Shown in pieces: positions 52,827-61,911 of a DNA stretch of 64,000 nt. Made by a program: the position numbers and the translations under genes. Source of the stretch: Xanthobacteraceae bacterium (GTDB lineage: Bacteria > Pseudomonadota > Alphaproteobacteria > Rhizobiales > Xanthobacteraceae); assembly GCA_024508855.1 (NCBI GenBank), contig JANINJ010000095.1:1-64000 (forward strand). The letters run 5' to 3'. Positions within the stretch are counted from its first letter, which is position 1. Each line of letters opens with the position of its first letter. Below the pieces are notes generated by a model. It was not told the origin of the DNA. It did not search any database and was given only the letters and a program-made list of their open reading frames with translations.

Positions 52827-53750
52827 TCAGCTCACCGCGTGAAGACACCACGCCAGGATGCCTTTCTGGGCGTGGAGGCGGTTTTCCGCTTCGTCGAACA
52901 CCACCGACTGCGGCCCGTCGATCACCTCGTCGGTGACCTCGTCGCCGCGATGCGCGGGGAGGCAATGCATGAACAGTGCGTCGGGCTTCGCCAGCGACAT
53001 CAGTTGCGAATTGACCTGATACGGCTTGAGCAGGTTGTGGCGATGCTCGCCGTCTTTGTCGCCCATCGACACCCAGGTGTCGGTGATGACGCAATCGGCG
53101 CCGCGCACGGCCTTTTCCGGATCGGTGCCGATGACGATCGGCGCGCTGGACGACTTGATCCAGTCCTTCAACAGCTTGTTCGGCGCCAGCTCCGGCGGCG
53201 TCGCGATGTTGAGCGTAAACTTGAACCGCTCGGCCGCGTGCGCCCACGACGCCAGCACGTTGTTGTCGTCGCCAGTCCAGGCAATGGTGCGGCCCTCGAT
53301 CGGGCCGCGATGTTCCTCGAACGTCATCAGGTCCGCCATCACCTGACAGGGATGCGAGCGCCGCGTCAGGCCGTTGATCACCGGCACTGTGGCGTGCGCC
53401 GCCAGTTCCAGCAGCGCGTCATGACTGAGGATGCGGATCATGATGGCATCGACGTAACGCGACAGCACCCGTGCGGTGTCGGCGATGGTCTCGCCGCGCC
53501 CGAGCTGCATCTCCGCGCCGGTCAGCATGATGGCCTCGCCGCCGAGCTGACGCATGCCGACATCGAACGACACGCGGGTGCGGGTCGACGGCTTGTCGAA
53601 GATCATCGCCAGCGTCTTGCCGTCGAGCGGCTTGTCGGCCTGATGAGCCTTCAGCTTGGCCTTGATGGCGCGGCTGGCATCGAGAATCTTCCGCAATTCC
53701 GCAGTGGAGATTTCGGTGAGGTCGAGGAAGTGGCGCGGCGCGTTGCTCAT
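52827..53750 (-). CDS. argF: Ornithine carbamoyltransferase
   Basis: A 307-residue enzyme converting ornithine and carbamoyl phosphate to citrulline (arginine synthesis). The carbamoyl-phosphate motif STRTR is at 55-59, HPCQVMAD follows in the middle, and the ornithine-site motif HCLPAHRG is at 262-269. The start overlaps the argD stop by four bases (ATGA), so argD and argF form an operon. Confidence 0.95.
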   Translation of the reverse strand: MSNAPRHFLDLTEISTAELRKILDASRAIKAKLKAHQADKPLDGKTLAMIFDKPSTRTRVSFDVGMRQLGGEAIMLTGAEMQLGRGETIADTARVLSRYVDAIMIRILSHDALLELAAHATVPVINGLTRRSHPCQVMADLMTFEEHRGPIEGRTIAWTGDDNNVLASWAHAAERFKFTLNIATPPELAPNKLLKDWIKSSSAPIVIGTDPEKAVRGADCVITDTWVSMGDKDGEHRHNLLKPYQVNSQLMSLAKPDALFMHCLPAHRGDEVTDEVIDGPQSVVFDEAENRLHAQKGILAWCLHAVS

Positions 53751-54958
53751 TGCGCGGCCTCCTTCTTCGTCTGTCCCGCCAGCGTGACGCAAGCCCGCTC
53801 GAGCCGCTGCACGGCCTCGTCGAGTTCGGCTTCGGTGACGATCAGCGGCGGCAGGAAGCGCACGACGTTGTCGCCCGCGCCGACCGTGAGCAGCTTCTCG
53901 TCGCGCAGCGCGTTGACCAGATCGCCCGCCGGCACCACCGCCTTGACGCCGAGCAGCAGTCCCTCGCCGCGCACTTCCGAGAGCACGTCGCGATGCCGGT
54001 CCACCACCGAAGCCAGCTTCTGCTTCAACAGCAGCGACATCTTCTGCGCATGATCGAAGAAGCCGGGCTTCAGCATCACGTCAAGCACCGCGTTCGCCGC
54101 CGCCACCGCCAGCGGATTGCCGCCGAAGGTGGAGCCATGCGATCCGGGCGTCATGCCGGATGCCGCCTCGGCGGTCGCGAGGCAGGCGCCGATCGGAAAA
54201 CCGCCGCCGAGCGCCTTCGCCAGCGACATCACATCCGGCGTCACGCCGGTGCGCTTGTAGGCGAACAGCTCGCCGGTGCGGCCCATGCCGGTCTGTACTT
54301 CATCGAATACCAGCAGCAGGCCGTTGTCGTCGCATATCTGACGCAACGATTTCAGGAACGCGTTCGACGGCGCACGCACACCACCCTCGCCCTGCAACGG
54401 CTCGATCAGGATGCCGGCGGTGTTGGGACCGACGGCCTTCTTCACCGCCTCGATATCGCCGAGCGGCACCTGGTCGAAACCGTCCATCGGCGGCCCGAAG
54501 CCTTCGAGATATTTGGCGGCGCCGGTCGCAGCCAAAGTCGCCAGTGTGCGGCCGTGGAATGCGCCTTCGAAGGTGATGATGCGGTAGCGCTCGGGATGGC
54601 CCTTCATCGCGTGATAGCGCCGGGTGAGCTTGATGCAGCATTCCATCGCTTCCGCGCCGGAATTGCAGAAGAACACCATGTCGGCAAAGCTCTGCTCGCA
54701 GAGCCGCGCGGCGAGCCGCTCGCCGTCCGGGCTCTTGAACAGGTTCGACATGTGCCAGAGCTTCGTCGCCTGCTCCTGGAGCGCCGCGACCAGATGCGGA
54801 TGCGCGTGACCGAGCGCGTTCACCGCGACGCCGCTGGTGAAGTCGAGATAGCGATCGCCGTCGGTGCTGACGAGCCACGCGCCCTCGCCGCGCTCGAACC
54901 CGACATCGGCACGGGCGAAGACAGGCAGAAGGTGAGACGGCGTGGCGCTCTTGGTCAT
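53747..54958 (-). CDS. argD: Acetylornithine aminotransferase
   Basis: A 403-residue class III PLP aminotransferase (PLP lysine in [50 protein letters not shown]). Adjacent to argF in an overlapping operon, which favours ArgD (arginine synthesis) over a general ornithine or GABA aminotransferase. The chosen ATG follows a GGA; an in-frame ATG six codons upstream is possible. Confidence 0.92.
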   Translation of the reverse strand: MTKSATPSHLLPVFARADVGFERGEGAWLVSTDGDRYLDFTSGVAVNALGHAHPHLVAALQEQATKLWHMSNLFKSPDGERLAARLCEQSFADMVFFCNSGAEAMECCIKLTRRYHAMKGHPERYRIITFEGAFHGRTLATLAATGAAKYLEGFGPPMDGFDQVPLGDIEAVKKAVGPNTAGILIEPLQGEGGVRAPSNAFLKSLRQICDDNGLLLVFDEVQTGMGRTGELFAYKRTGVTPDVMSLAKALGGGFPIGACLATAEAASGMTPGSHGSTFGGNPLAVAAANAVLDVMLKPGFFDHAQKMSLLLKQKLASVVDRHRDVLSEVRGEGLLLGVKAVVPAGDLVNALRDEKLLTVGAGDNVVRFLPPLIVTEAELDEAVQRLERACVTLAGQTKKEAAQ

Positions 54959-55048
54959 GACAATCCGATCAGGCATTGAGGGCGGAACCGGGCTTGTCGC
55001 ACCACGGCTAACGCCGGGGTGAAGCCGGAACCCTGTCCCGGAAACGAA

Positions 55049-55074
55049 ACGTGCCGCCTTTCCAGGCGGCACGT
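55049..55074 (-). promoter_or_regulatory. Leader hairpin upstream of argD
   Basis: ACGTGCCGCC and GGCGGCACGT form a perfect 10-bp stem with a 6-base loop, about 90 bases before the argD start. On the minus strand it is followed by TTTCGTTTC, which is terminator-like but weak. It could be an attenuator or a processing site. Confidence 0.45.
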
Positions 55075-55109
55075 GCACATTATTTTAGGTCCGCCGCAAT
55101 GGCTGTCAA

Positions 55110-55186
55110 CTAGTGGTCCGATTCTAACATTCGCATCCCGTCGCGGCCCTCGCTTTTGCGAATGTTAGAATCAAGAGGACCACTAG
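55110..55186. repeat. Long inverted repeat, family E, copy 1
   Basis: CTAGTGGTCC and GATTCTAACATTCGCA pair with TGCGAATGTTAGAATC and GGACCACTAG around a GC-rich centre. No gene inside. Confidence 0.85.
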
Positions 55187-55201
55187 CAAATATAGGTTTC
55201 T

Positions 55202-55275
55202 AGTGGAGTTTTAGGGTTTGACATTCGCCTCGCGGGCTTGCGGCAGGGTGGAGCGAATGTCAAACCCACTCCACT
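55202..55275. repeat. Long inverted repeat, family E, copy 2
   Basis: AGTGGAGT and GGGTTTGACATTCGC pair with GCGAATGTCAAACCC and ACTCCACT. The shared layout (CTAGTGG..., then T(A/G)ACATTCGC) shows kinship with the copy 16 bases upstream. Confidence 0.85.
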
Positions 55276-55345
55276 CACAGAAACTCCTGGAACGTCTTCA
55301 TTTTGCAGCCGTTGCCGTCACGCGCATCGCGAGAGTGATGCGGAA

Positions 55346-55550
55346 GAGTCGCAGAAAAAGCGGATTTTCTCGATTGACTGCGGAAGATGTGGACGTTTGA
55401 AGGCCGACTCTTGCGCGTGAGTCACGCCATATTGTAGCCTTTGGACTGTCGAGTACGACATCTCGTGCGGCAGTTTTGATCCATCTACGGTCCTTTGTTC
55501 GGCGTAACGCCCGGACGCGCTTGATGCGCCCGGCGAGGGCTAAGGGATTC
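55346..55550. promoter_or_regulatory. GANTC cluster upstream of gcrA
   Basis: Four GANTC sites (CcrM methylation targets) at 55346, 55406, 55419 and 55546 in ~205 bases. Known: Caulobacter gcrA and its targets are controlled through GANTC methylation. The remaining ~280 bases between the family E repeats and gcrA show no gene. Confidence 0.5.
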
Positions 55551-55630
55551 TGCCGGCAGGGATTTTGAATGCACAGGCGTCGCAACGCAGCCTCACCGAA
55601 ACGGCCGCGCGACACGAAGGGAACAGTGCG

Positions 55631-56137
55631 ATGACGGTATTGACCTGGTCCGACGAACGCGTCGAGCAACTGAAGAAACTCTGGGAAGCCGGCCTGTCCG
55701 CAAGCCAGATCGCCGCGGAACTCGGAAATGTCACGCGCAATGCCGTGATTGGCAAGGTGCATCGCCTCGGTCTGTCTGGCCGCGCCAAGACTCCGTCCTC
55801 GGCAGCGCCGCGGCCGCGCAAGGCGCGCCCGGCCCAGCACATGATGCGGGTGTCGCGGCCGGTGTCGCGCGGCAATACCGCGCTGGCCCATGCCTTCGAG
55901 ATGGAAGTCGAGCCCGACCCGATCGCCTACGACAACGTGGTGCCCATGAGCCAGCGCCTGACGCTGCTGGAGCTCAACGAGAGCACCTGTCACTGGCCGG
56001 TGGGCGATCCGTCCAATCCGGAATTCTTCTTCTGCGGCGGCAAATCGCTGGCCGGCCTGCCCTATTGCGCGCATCACTCGCGCATCGCCTACCAGCCGGC
56101 ATCCGACCGCCGCCGCCAGCAGCCGAAGCAGCGGTGA
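55631..56137 (+). CDS. gcrA: GcrA cell-cycle regulator
   Basis: A 168-residue protein with the GcrA N-terminal DNA-binding helices (TWSDERVEQLKKLWEAGLSA; VTRNAVIGKVHRLGLSGRAK) and the conserved C-terminal sigma-binding region (STCHWPVGDPSNPEFFFCGG; GLPYCAHHSRIAY). GcrA activates transcription at GANTC-methylated promoters with sigma-70 and controls cell-cycle genes. ATG chosen after a GAAGGGAA ribosome site; an in-frame start 66 bases upstream is unlikely. Confidence 0.95.
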   Translation: MTVLTWSDERVEQLKKLWEAGLSASQIAAELGNVTRNAVIGKVHRLGLSGRAKTPSSAAPRPRKARPAQHMMRVSRPVSRGNTALAHAFEMEVEPDPIAYDNVVPMSQRLTLLELNESTCHWPVGDPSNPEFFFCGGKSLAGLPYCAHHSRIAYQPASDRRRQQPKQR

Positions 56138-56169
56138 AGCCGCGAAGGCCATAACTGAATTTGGTGCGC

Positions 56170-56202
56170 AAGGCCGGGCTCGTCCCGGCCTTCTTTATTT
56201 TT
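56170..56202 (+). terminator. Intrinsic terminator after gcrA
   Basis: AAGGCCGGG, short loop, CCCGGCCTT followed by CTTTATTTTT. The stem also looks like a worn family B repeat, so this terminator may derive from one. Confidence 0.85.
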
Positions 56203-56245
56203 GCAAAGCGCTTGCAACGATCCGACTGGATCAGAAGCAGTTCTT

Positions 56246-56333
56246 CGTCATGGCCGGGCTTGACCCGGCCATCCACGCCTTCCTTTGATCGTCGCTAAAG
56301 ACGTGAATGCCCGCGACAAGCGCGGGCATGACG
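56246..56333. repeat. REPIN-like inverted pair, family B
   Basis: Left unit CGTCATGGCCGGGCTTGACC to CATCCACG and inverted right unit CGTGAATGCCCGCGACAAG to CATGACG, separated by about 24 bases. Located between the gcrA terminator and the end of phoB; no gene inside. Confidence 0.85.
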
Positions 56334-56393
56334 ACAATTGGGGGAGTTCTCGCAGGGGCGGCCAGGATTATTCGGCTTGTCGCAAGCCGAACC

Positions 56394-57095
56394 TCACCCC
56401 GCCTTCTGAAACCTGTCATCCAGCGCGTAGCCGGCGCCGCGCACGGTGCGGATCGGGTCCTCCGCCTCGCCCGGATTGAGCAGCTTGCGCAGGCGACCGA
56501 TGTGCACGTCGACGGTACGCTCGTCGATATAGATGTCGCGGCCCCAGACGCCGTCGAGCAACTGTTCGCGGCTGAACACGCGGCCCGGATGCTCAAGGAA
56601 GAATTCGAGCAGGCGATATTCGGTCGGGCCGAGATCGATCGGGCGGCCCGAACGCGCGACGCGGCGCTTGTCGCGATCGAGTTCGATGTCGCCGTAGGTC
56701 AGCACGGTGGCGAGCCGTTCGGGGCTGGCGCGGCGCAGCAGCGCCTTCACCCGCGCCAGGAGTTCCGGCACCGAGAACGGCTTGACGATGTAATCGTCCG
56801 CGCCGGTGGCGAGACCGCGCACCCGTTCGCTTTCCTCGCCGCGCGCGGTGAGCATGATGATCGGCAGCTGCTTGGTTTCCGGCCGCGCCCGCAGCCGGCG
56901 GCACAGTTCGATGCCGGAGAGGCCCGGCAGCATCCAGTCCAGCACCACGAGATCGGGAATGCTTTCCTTCAACCTCGTATCGGCATCGTCGCCGCGCATC
57001 ACGACTTCGACGTCATAGCCTTCGGAGTCGAGGTTGTAACGCAACAGCGTCGTCAGCGCTTCCTCGTCTTCGACTACAAGAATGCGTGCGTTCAT
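56394..57095 (-). CDS. phoB: Phosphate regulon response regulator
   Basis: A 233-residue OmpR/PhoB-type protein with phospho-acceptor Asp53 (DLVVLDWMLPG) and a C-terminal winged helix (RVFSREQLLDGVWGRDIYIDE). Binds Pho boxes when phosphate is scarce. Last gene of the pst-pho run, 13 bases after phoU. Confidence 0.95.
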   Translation of the reverse strand: MNARILVVEDEEALTTLLRYNLDSEGYDVEVVMRGDDADTRLKESIPDLVVLDWMLPGLSGIELCRRLRARPETKQLPIIMLTARGEESERVRGLATGADDYIVKPFSVPELLARVKALLRRASPERLATVLTYGDIELDRDKRRVARSGRPIDLGPTEYRLLEFFLEHPGRVFSREQLLDGVWGRDIYIDERTVDVHIGRLRKLLNPGEAEDPIRTVRGAGYALDDRFQKAG

Positions 57096-57108
57096 CTATT
57101 GCTTTCCA

Positions 57109-57828
57109 TCACTTCCCGGGAACGGCGGCGAAGGCGGTCTGGTCCGCTTTCGGCCGCTTGTCGAGGATCGGCTGACCTTCGACCATGTAGACCACGGTCT
57201 CGGCGATATTGGTGGCGTGGTCGCCGATCCGCTCGATATTCTTGGCACAGAACATCAGGTGGATACAGAAGCTGATATTGCGCGGGTCTTCCAGCATGTA
57301 GGTCAGCAGTTCGCGGAACAGCGAGGTACAGATCGCGTCGACCTCCTCGTCGCCCTTCCACACCGCCATCGCCGCCGGCACGTCGTGCGCAGCGTAGGCA
57401 TCGAGCACCGACTTGAGCTGGGACTGCACCAGATCGGCCATATGTTCGAGGCCGCGGATCAGTTGCAGCGGGTTGAAGTCGTTGTCGAGCTGCATCACGC
57501 GCTTGGCATTGTTCTTCGACAGGTCGCCGATCCGCTCGAGATCGGTGGCGATCCGCATCGCGCCGATGATCTGGCGCAGGTCCACCGCCATCGGCTGGCG
57601 CCGGGCGATGGTCAGGACGGCATGGGCTTCGAGGTCGCGCTGCAGCTTGTCGATCTCGGTATCGGCGGCGACCACGCGCGTCGCCAGGGTCACGTCGCGG
57701 CGTACCAGCGAGTCGACGGATTCGGCGATCTGCCGCTCGGCAAGGCCGCCCATTTCGGCGACCAACCGGGTCAGCTCCTGCAAGTCGCCATCGAACGCCT
57801 TGGCGGTATGTTCAAAAGCCATTCTCAT
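57109..57828 (-). CDS. phoU: Phosphate transport system regulator PhoU
   Basis: A 239-residue helical protein with two PhoU repeats (QRDLEAHAVLTIARRQPMAVDLR; FCIHLMFCAKNIERIGDHATN). It mediates signalling between the Pst transporter and PhoR. Start ATG reads MRMAFEHTAKAFD; the second Met is an alternative. Confidence 0.95.
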   Translation of the reverse strand: MRMAFEHTAKAFDGDLQELTRLVAEMGGLAERQIAESVDSLVRRDVTLATRVVAADTEIDKLQRDLEAHAVLTIARRQPMAVDLRQIIGAMRIATDLERIGDLSKNNAKRVMQLDNDFNPLQLIRGLEHMADLVQSQLKSVLDAYAAHDVPAAMAVWKGDEEVDAICTSLFRELLTYMLEDPRNISFCIHLMFCAKNIERIGDHATNIAETVVYMVEGQPILDKRPKADQTAFAAVPGK

Positions 57829-57848
57829 TCTCCCCGCGACACTGCGCG

Positions 57849-58667
57849 TCAGCCGAAGCGGCCGGTGATGTAATCCTGGGTGCGGCGGTCGACCGGCGAG
57901 GTGAAGATCTTGTCGGTCGGACCGAACTCAATCAACTCGCCGAGATACATGAACGCGGTAAAGTCAGAGACGCGCGCCGCCTGCTGCATGTTATGAGTGA
58001 CGATGACGATGGTGTAGTCTTCCTTCAGCTCGTCGATCAGTTCCTCGATCTTCGCGGTCGAGATCGGATCCAGCGCCGAGCACGGCTCGTCGAACAGGAT
58101 CACCTCCGGCCGTACCGCGACGGTGCGCGCGATGCACAGTCGCTGTTGCTGGCCGCCGGACAGGCTGAGCCCGTTGGCGTTGAGCTTGTCCTTGACCTCG
58201 TCCCACAGCGCGGCGCGGCGCAGCGACTGCTCGACGCGCTGGTCGAGTTCGCGCTTCGGCAGCTTCTCGTACAGCCGGATACCGAACGCGATGTTCTCGT
58301 AGATCGACATCGGGAACGGCGTCGGCTTCTGGAACACCATGCCGATGCGGGCGCGCAGCAAATTCAGGTCGAGGCCGGGCTCGACGATATTGATGCCGTC
58401 GAACTGCACCTGCCCTTCGGCGTGCTGGTTCGGATAGAGATCGTACATCCGGTTCAATACGCGCAGCAACGTCGATTTTCCGCAGCCCGACGGGCCGATG
58501 AAAGCGGTGACCTTGTTCTCGTACAGCGGCAGCGTGATGCCTTTCAGCGCCTTCGACTGGCCGTAGAAGAATTCGAGATTGCGGATCGCCACCTTGTCGC
58601 GCAGCGAGGCCGGATCGATCGGCGGATGACTTGCCGCAGCGGAAGAGACGGAGGGTGCGATATTCAT
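57849..58667 (-). CDS. pstB: Phosphate ABC transporter ATP-binding protein
   Basis: A 272-residue ABC ATPase: Walker [10 protein letters not shown], signature LSGGQQQRL, Walker B VILFDEP and the His-loop VTHNM. It drives phosphate uptake through PstCA. ATG overlaps the pstA stop by four bases. Confidence 0.95.
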   Translation of the reverse strand: MNIAPSVSSAAASHPPIDPASLRDKVAIRNLEFFYGQSKALKGITLPLYENKVTAFIGPSGCGKSTLLRVLNRMYDLYPNQHAEGQVQFDGINIVEPGLDLNLLRARIGMVFQKPTPFPMSIYENIAFGIRLYEKLPKRELDQRVEQSLRRAALWDEVKDKLNANGLSLSGGQQQRLCIARTVAVRPEVILFDEPCSALDPISTAKIEELIDELKEDYTIVIVTHNMQQAARVSDFTAFMYLGELIEFGPTDKIFTSPVDRRTQDYITGRFG

Positions 58668-59509
58668 GATGCTTTCCTCGTTCCGGTCAGTGCACGTGCA
58701 GCGATGCTCAGCACAAGCACGGAAATGGTGATGATGAGCGCGCCGGTCCAAGCCAGCTTCTGCCAGTCCTCATACGGGCTGAGCGCAAACTGGAAGATGA
58801 CGACCGGGAGGCTCGACATCGGAGCGTTGAGATTGTTGCTGTAGAACTGGTTGTTGAGCGCAGTGAAGAGCAGCGGCGCGGTTTCGCCGCTGATGCGCGC
58901 CACCGCGAGCAGGATGCCGGTGATGATGCCGGAGCGCGCGGCGCGGTAGGCGATGTGGCGGATCATCAGCGAGCGCGGCAGGCCGATCGATGCCGCCGCT
59001 TCGCGCAGCGTATTCGGCACCAGCATCAGCATGTCCTCGGTGGTGCGCACCACGACCGGGATCACGATCACGGCCAGCGCCACCGCGCCGGCGATGCCCG
59101 AGAAGTGCCCCATCGGCACCACCAGCACCTCGTAGATGAACAGGCCGACGACGATCGACGGCGCGCTGAGCAGGATGTCGTTGATGAAGCGCACCACGCT
59201 GGAGAGCTTGTCGTGCCGGCCATACTCGGCCATGTAGGTGCCGGCCAGCATGCCAATCGGCGTACCGATGATGATGGCGATGATCGTCATCATCAGGCTG
59301 CCGACGATGGCGTTGAGCAGGCCGCCGGCCGATCCCGGCGGCGGCGTGTTCTGCGTGAACACCGCCAGCGACAGGCCGCTGAAACCTTCCCAGAACAGCA
59401 CGATCAGGATCATCGCCAGTCCCGCGAGGCCGATGCCGGTCGCGGTGTAGGACGCTATCGTTGCCAGCGCATTGCCGCGACGGCGCGACTTGTAGATCGC
59501 GTTATCCAT
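58664..59509 (-). CDS. pstA: Phosphate ABC transporter permease PstA
   Basis: A 281-residue permease with about six membrane helices and the EAA-type cytoplasmic loop ([17 protein letters not shown] region). Overlaps pstB (4 bases) and meets pstC at one base. Partner of PstC. Confidence 0.95.
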   Translation of the reverse strand: MDNAIYKSRRRGNALATIASYTATGIGLAGLAMILIVLFWEGFSGLSLAVFTQNTPPPGSAGGLLNAIVGSLMMTIIAIIIGTPIGMLAGTYMAEYGRHDKLSSVVRFINDILLSAPSIVVGLFIYEVLVVPMGHFSGIAGAVALAVIVIPVVVRTTEDMLMLVPNTLREAAASIGLPRSLMIRHIAYRAARSGIITGILLAVARISGETAPLLFTALNNQFYSNNLNAPMSSLPVVIFQFALSPYEDWQKLAWTGALIITISVLVLSIAARALTGTRKAS

Positions 59510-60501
59510 CAGCCGACCCTCCGCTCGATCCGCAGCAGCATGTAGCGCGCGATCGCCAGCACGATGAAGGTGATGACGAACAGGATGAGGCCGAGCGCGA
59601 TCAGCGACGAGGTGTAGAGGTCGCCGACCGCTTCGGTGAATTCATTGGCGATGGTCGCCGAGATCGTGGTGCCCGGCGCCAGTAGCGATCCGGCGATCTT
59701 GTGTGCGTTGCCGATCACGAAGGTCACCGCCATGGTCTCGCCGAGCGCGCGGCCGAGCCCGAGCATGACGCCACCGATGACGCCGACGCGGGTATAGGGC
59801 AGCACCACGTAGCGCATCACTTCCCAGGTCGAGCAGCCAAGACCGTAGGCGGCTTCCTTCAGCACCGGCGGCACCGCATCGAACACGTCCCGCGAGATCG
59901 AGGTGACGAACGGCAGCACCATGATGGCGAGGATCAACCCTGCGGTCAGCATGCCGATGCCGTACGGGGGACCTGCGAACAGTGTGGAGAGAACGGGAAT
60001 GTTGCCGAATGCGGCGATCAGCGCCGGCTGCACGTATTGCTGCAGGAACGGCGCGAGGACGAACAGGCCCCAGATGCCGTAAATGATGCTGGGAATGCCG
60101 GCGAGCAGTTCGATGGCGATGCCGATCGGCCGCCGCAACCACATCGGGCACAGTTCGGTGAGGAACATCGCGATCAGGAGACCGAAGGGAACGGCGATCA
60201 CCATCGCGATCAGCGACGTGATCAGCGTGCCGTAGATCGGCGCCAGTGCGCCGAATTTCTCGGTGACCGGATTCCAGCTTTGCGTGGTGACGAAATCCAG
60301 CCCGAAGGTGCGCAGCGCCGGCAGCGAGCCGATCATCAGCGCGACCATGACGCCGCCGAGCAGCAGCAGCACCAGCAGCGCCGCCCCGCGCGTGACCGCG
60401 TGAAACACCACATCGCCGAGCCGCAGTTTGTTGAGCGCCTTGGCGCGCTCAGTCGCATCCTGAGCGCCCACCCGTGCGCCTCCCCACGTCACATCAACCA
60501 C
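59509..60501 (-). CDS. pstC: Phosphate ABC transporter permease PstC
   Basis: A 330-residue permease with about six membrane helices ([60 protein letters not shown] as the EAA loop). AGGAGG five bases before the GTG used is a strong ribosome site; an ATG 24 bases upstream lacks one. Confidence 0.93.
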   Translation of the reverse strand: MVDVTWGGARVGAQDATERAKALNKLRLGDVVFHAVTRGAALLVLLLLGGVMVALMIGSLPALRTFGLDFVTTQSWNPVTEKFGALAPIYGTLITSLIAMVIAVPFGLLIAMFLTELCPMWLRRPIGIAIELLAGIPSIIYGIWGLFVLAPFLQQYVQPALIAAFGNIPVLSTLFAGPPYGIGMLTAGLILAIMVLPFVTSISRDVFDAVPPVLKEAAYGLGCSTWEVMRYVVLPYTRVGVIGGVMLGLGRALGETMAVTFVIGNAHKIAGSLLAPGTTISATIANEFTEAVGDLYTSSLIALGLILFVITFIVLAIARYMLLRIERRVG

Positions 60502-60574
60502 AGCCGCCTCCTGGCGTAGACGCATCCCGTTACATTTCAAGTCTTGCGCGGAGTTTATCGCCGGGTCCTGCGCG

Positions 60575-60691
60575 CTCCCTCGCCCGCTTGCGGGGAGAGG
60601 GTTGGAGTGAGGGGCACTTTTGCAGGCGCCCCTCACCCGACCGTCTTCGCTACGCTCTGCCGGTTGATCTCTCCTCGCGCGCGGGGAGAGA
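60575..60691. repeat. Inverted repeat pair between pstS and pstC
   Basis: Left hairpin with CTCCCTCGCCCGCTTGCGGG and tail GAGTGAGGGGC; right inverted tail GCGCCCCTCACCC and a hairpin ending GCGGGGAGAG. This is the doublet layout seen elsewhere (hairpin-tail, tail-hairpin). The pair lies in the pstS-pstC gap and could lower expression of the downstream genes relative to pstS. Confidence 0.75.
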
Positions 60692-60711
60692 TGACGCGGG
60701 AGCGTGAAGCG

Positions 60712-61770
60712 TCAGTTGGTGACGCTGTAGACTGCCTTGCCGTCCGCGCCCTTGATCTCTTTGGTCCAGGACTGCTCGATGATCTTCACGACGTTGTCCG
60801 GCATCGGGACGTAGTCGAGATCGGAAGCCATCGCATCGCCGTTCTTGTAAGCCCAGGCGAAGAAGTTGAGCGCCACCGACGCATCGGCAACGTCCTTCGG
60901 CTGCTTGGGGAACAGGATGAAGGTCGCACCAGCGATCGGCCAGGCCTTCTCGCCCGCTTCGTCGGTGAGGATCATGTAGAAGCCCGGCGCATGGGCCCAG
61001 TCGGCCGACGCCGCAGCCGCAGCGATCGTTTCCGGCGTTGCGGTCACAACCTTGCCGTCCTTGTTGACGAGCTTGGTGGTGGTCAGGTTGTTCTGCTTGG
61101 CATAAGCGGTTTCGACGTAACCGATCGAACCCTTGGTCTGTTTGACGTTGTTGGCGACGCCTTCGTTACCCTTGGCGCCGATGCCAGCCGGCCATTCCAC
61201 CGCGGTGCTGGAGCCGACCTTCGACTTCCAGTCGGCGCTGACCTTCGACAGATAGTTGGTGAAGATGAAGGTGGTGCCCGATCCGTCCGAACGATGCACC
61301 AGCGCGATCGCCTGCGACGGCAGCTTGGCTTCGGGGTTCAGCTTCTTGATCGCCGGATCGTCCCAGGTCTTGATCTCGCCGAGATAGATCTTGGCAAGCG
61401 TCGGACCGTCGATGGTCAGGTCGCCGCCCTTGATGCCTTCGAGATTGACGACCGGCACGATGCCGCCCATCACGGTCGGGAACTGGATCAGCTCGCCCTT
61501 GGCAAGCTCTTCCGGCTTCAGCGGCATGTCGGACGCGCCGAAGGTCACGGTGCGCGCGGTGATCTGCTTGATACCGCCGCCGGAGCCGATCGACTGGTAG
61601 TTCAGACCGTTGCCGGTCTCCTTCTTATAGGCTTCGGCCCACTTGGCATAAACCGGATAGGGGAAGGTCGCGCCGGCGCCGGAAATGTCGGCGGCGAACG
61701 CGGAAGCTGATGCAGTCGCAAGGCCGGCGGCAACGAGGCCGACGGCGGCGAGGGTTTGAAGGAATTTCAC
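60712..61770 (-). CDS. pstS: Phosphate-binding protein PstS
   Basis: A 352-residue periplasmic protein: signal peptide ending [11 protein letters not shown], mature opening [21 protein letters not shown], and phosphate-site segments [18 protein letters not shown] and [17 protein letters not shown]. Delivers phosphate to PstCA. Pho boxes lie upstream. Confidence 0.96.
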   Translation of the reverse strand: MKFLQTLAAVGLVAAGLATASASAFAADISGAGATFPYPVYAKWAEAYKKETGNGLNYQSIGSGGGIKQITARTVTFGASDMPLKPEELAKGELIQFPTVMGGIVPVVNLEGIKGGDLTIDGPTLAKIYLGEIKTWDDPAIKKLNPEAKLPSQAIALVHRSDGSGTTFIFTNYLSKVSADWKSKVGSSTAVEWPAGIGAKGNEGVANNVKQTKGSIGYVETAYAKQNNLTTTKLVNKDGKVVTATPETIAAAAASADWAHAPGFYMILTDEAGEKAWPIAGATFILFPKQPKDVADASVALNFFAWAYKNGDAMASDLDYVPMPDNVVKIIEQSWTKEIKGADGKAVYSVTN

Positions 61771-61852
61771 TGGTGTTCTCCATCCTATGGGTGGACTGCC
61801 GATCGCGATCGATGGCGTCCCCAGGGGCCCGTGTAAGAGCGCCTGATAGAGC

Positions 61853-61885
61853 TTTTATGAGAGTTTGATGACGGTTGGATGACAC
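61853..61885 (-). promoter_or_regulatory. Triple Pho box upstream of pstS
   Basis: Reading the minus strand: three successive 11-base units, TGTCATCCAAC-type, CGTCATCAAAC-type and TCTCATAAAA-type. They match the PhoB-binding repeat (CTGTCAT plus AT-rich spacer). Position before pstS fits PhoB activation in phosphate starvation. Confidence 0.85.
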
Positions 61886-61911
61886 CGCCAAGCGCCTAAA
61901 ATCGCTTGGTT

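Noticed and set aside
55218..55420. Small open frames between argD and gcrA
   Set aside because: They run through the inverted repeats, lack ribosome sites and have no recognisable content.
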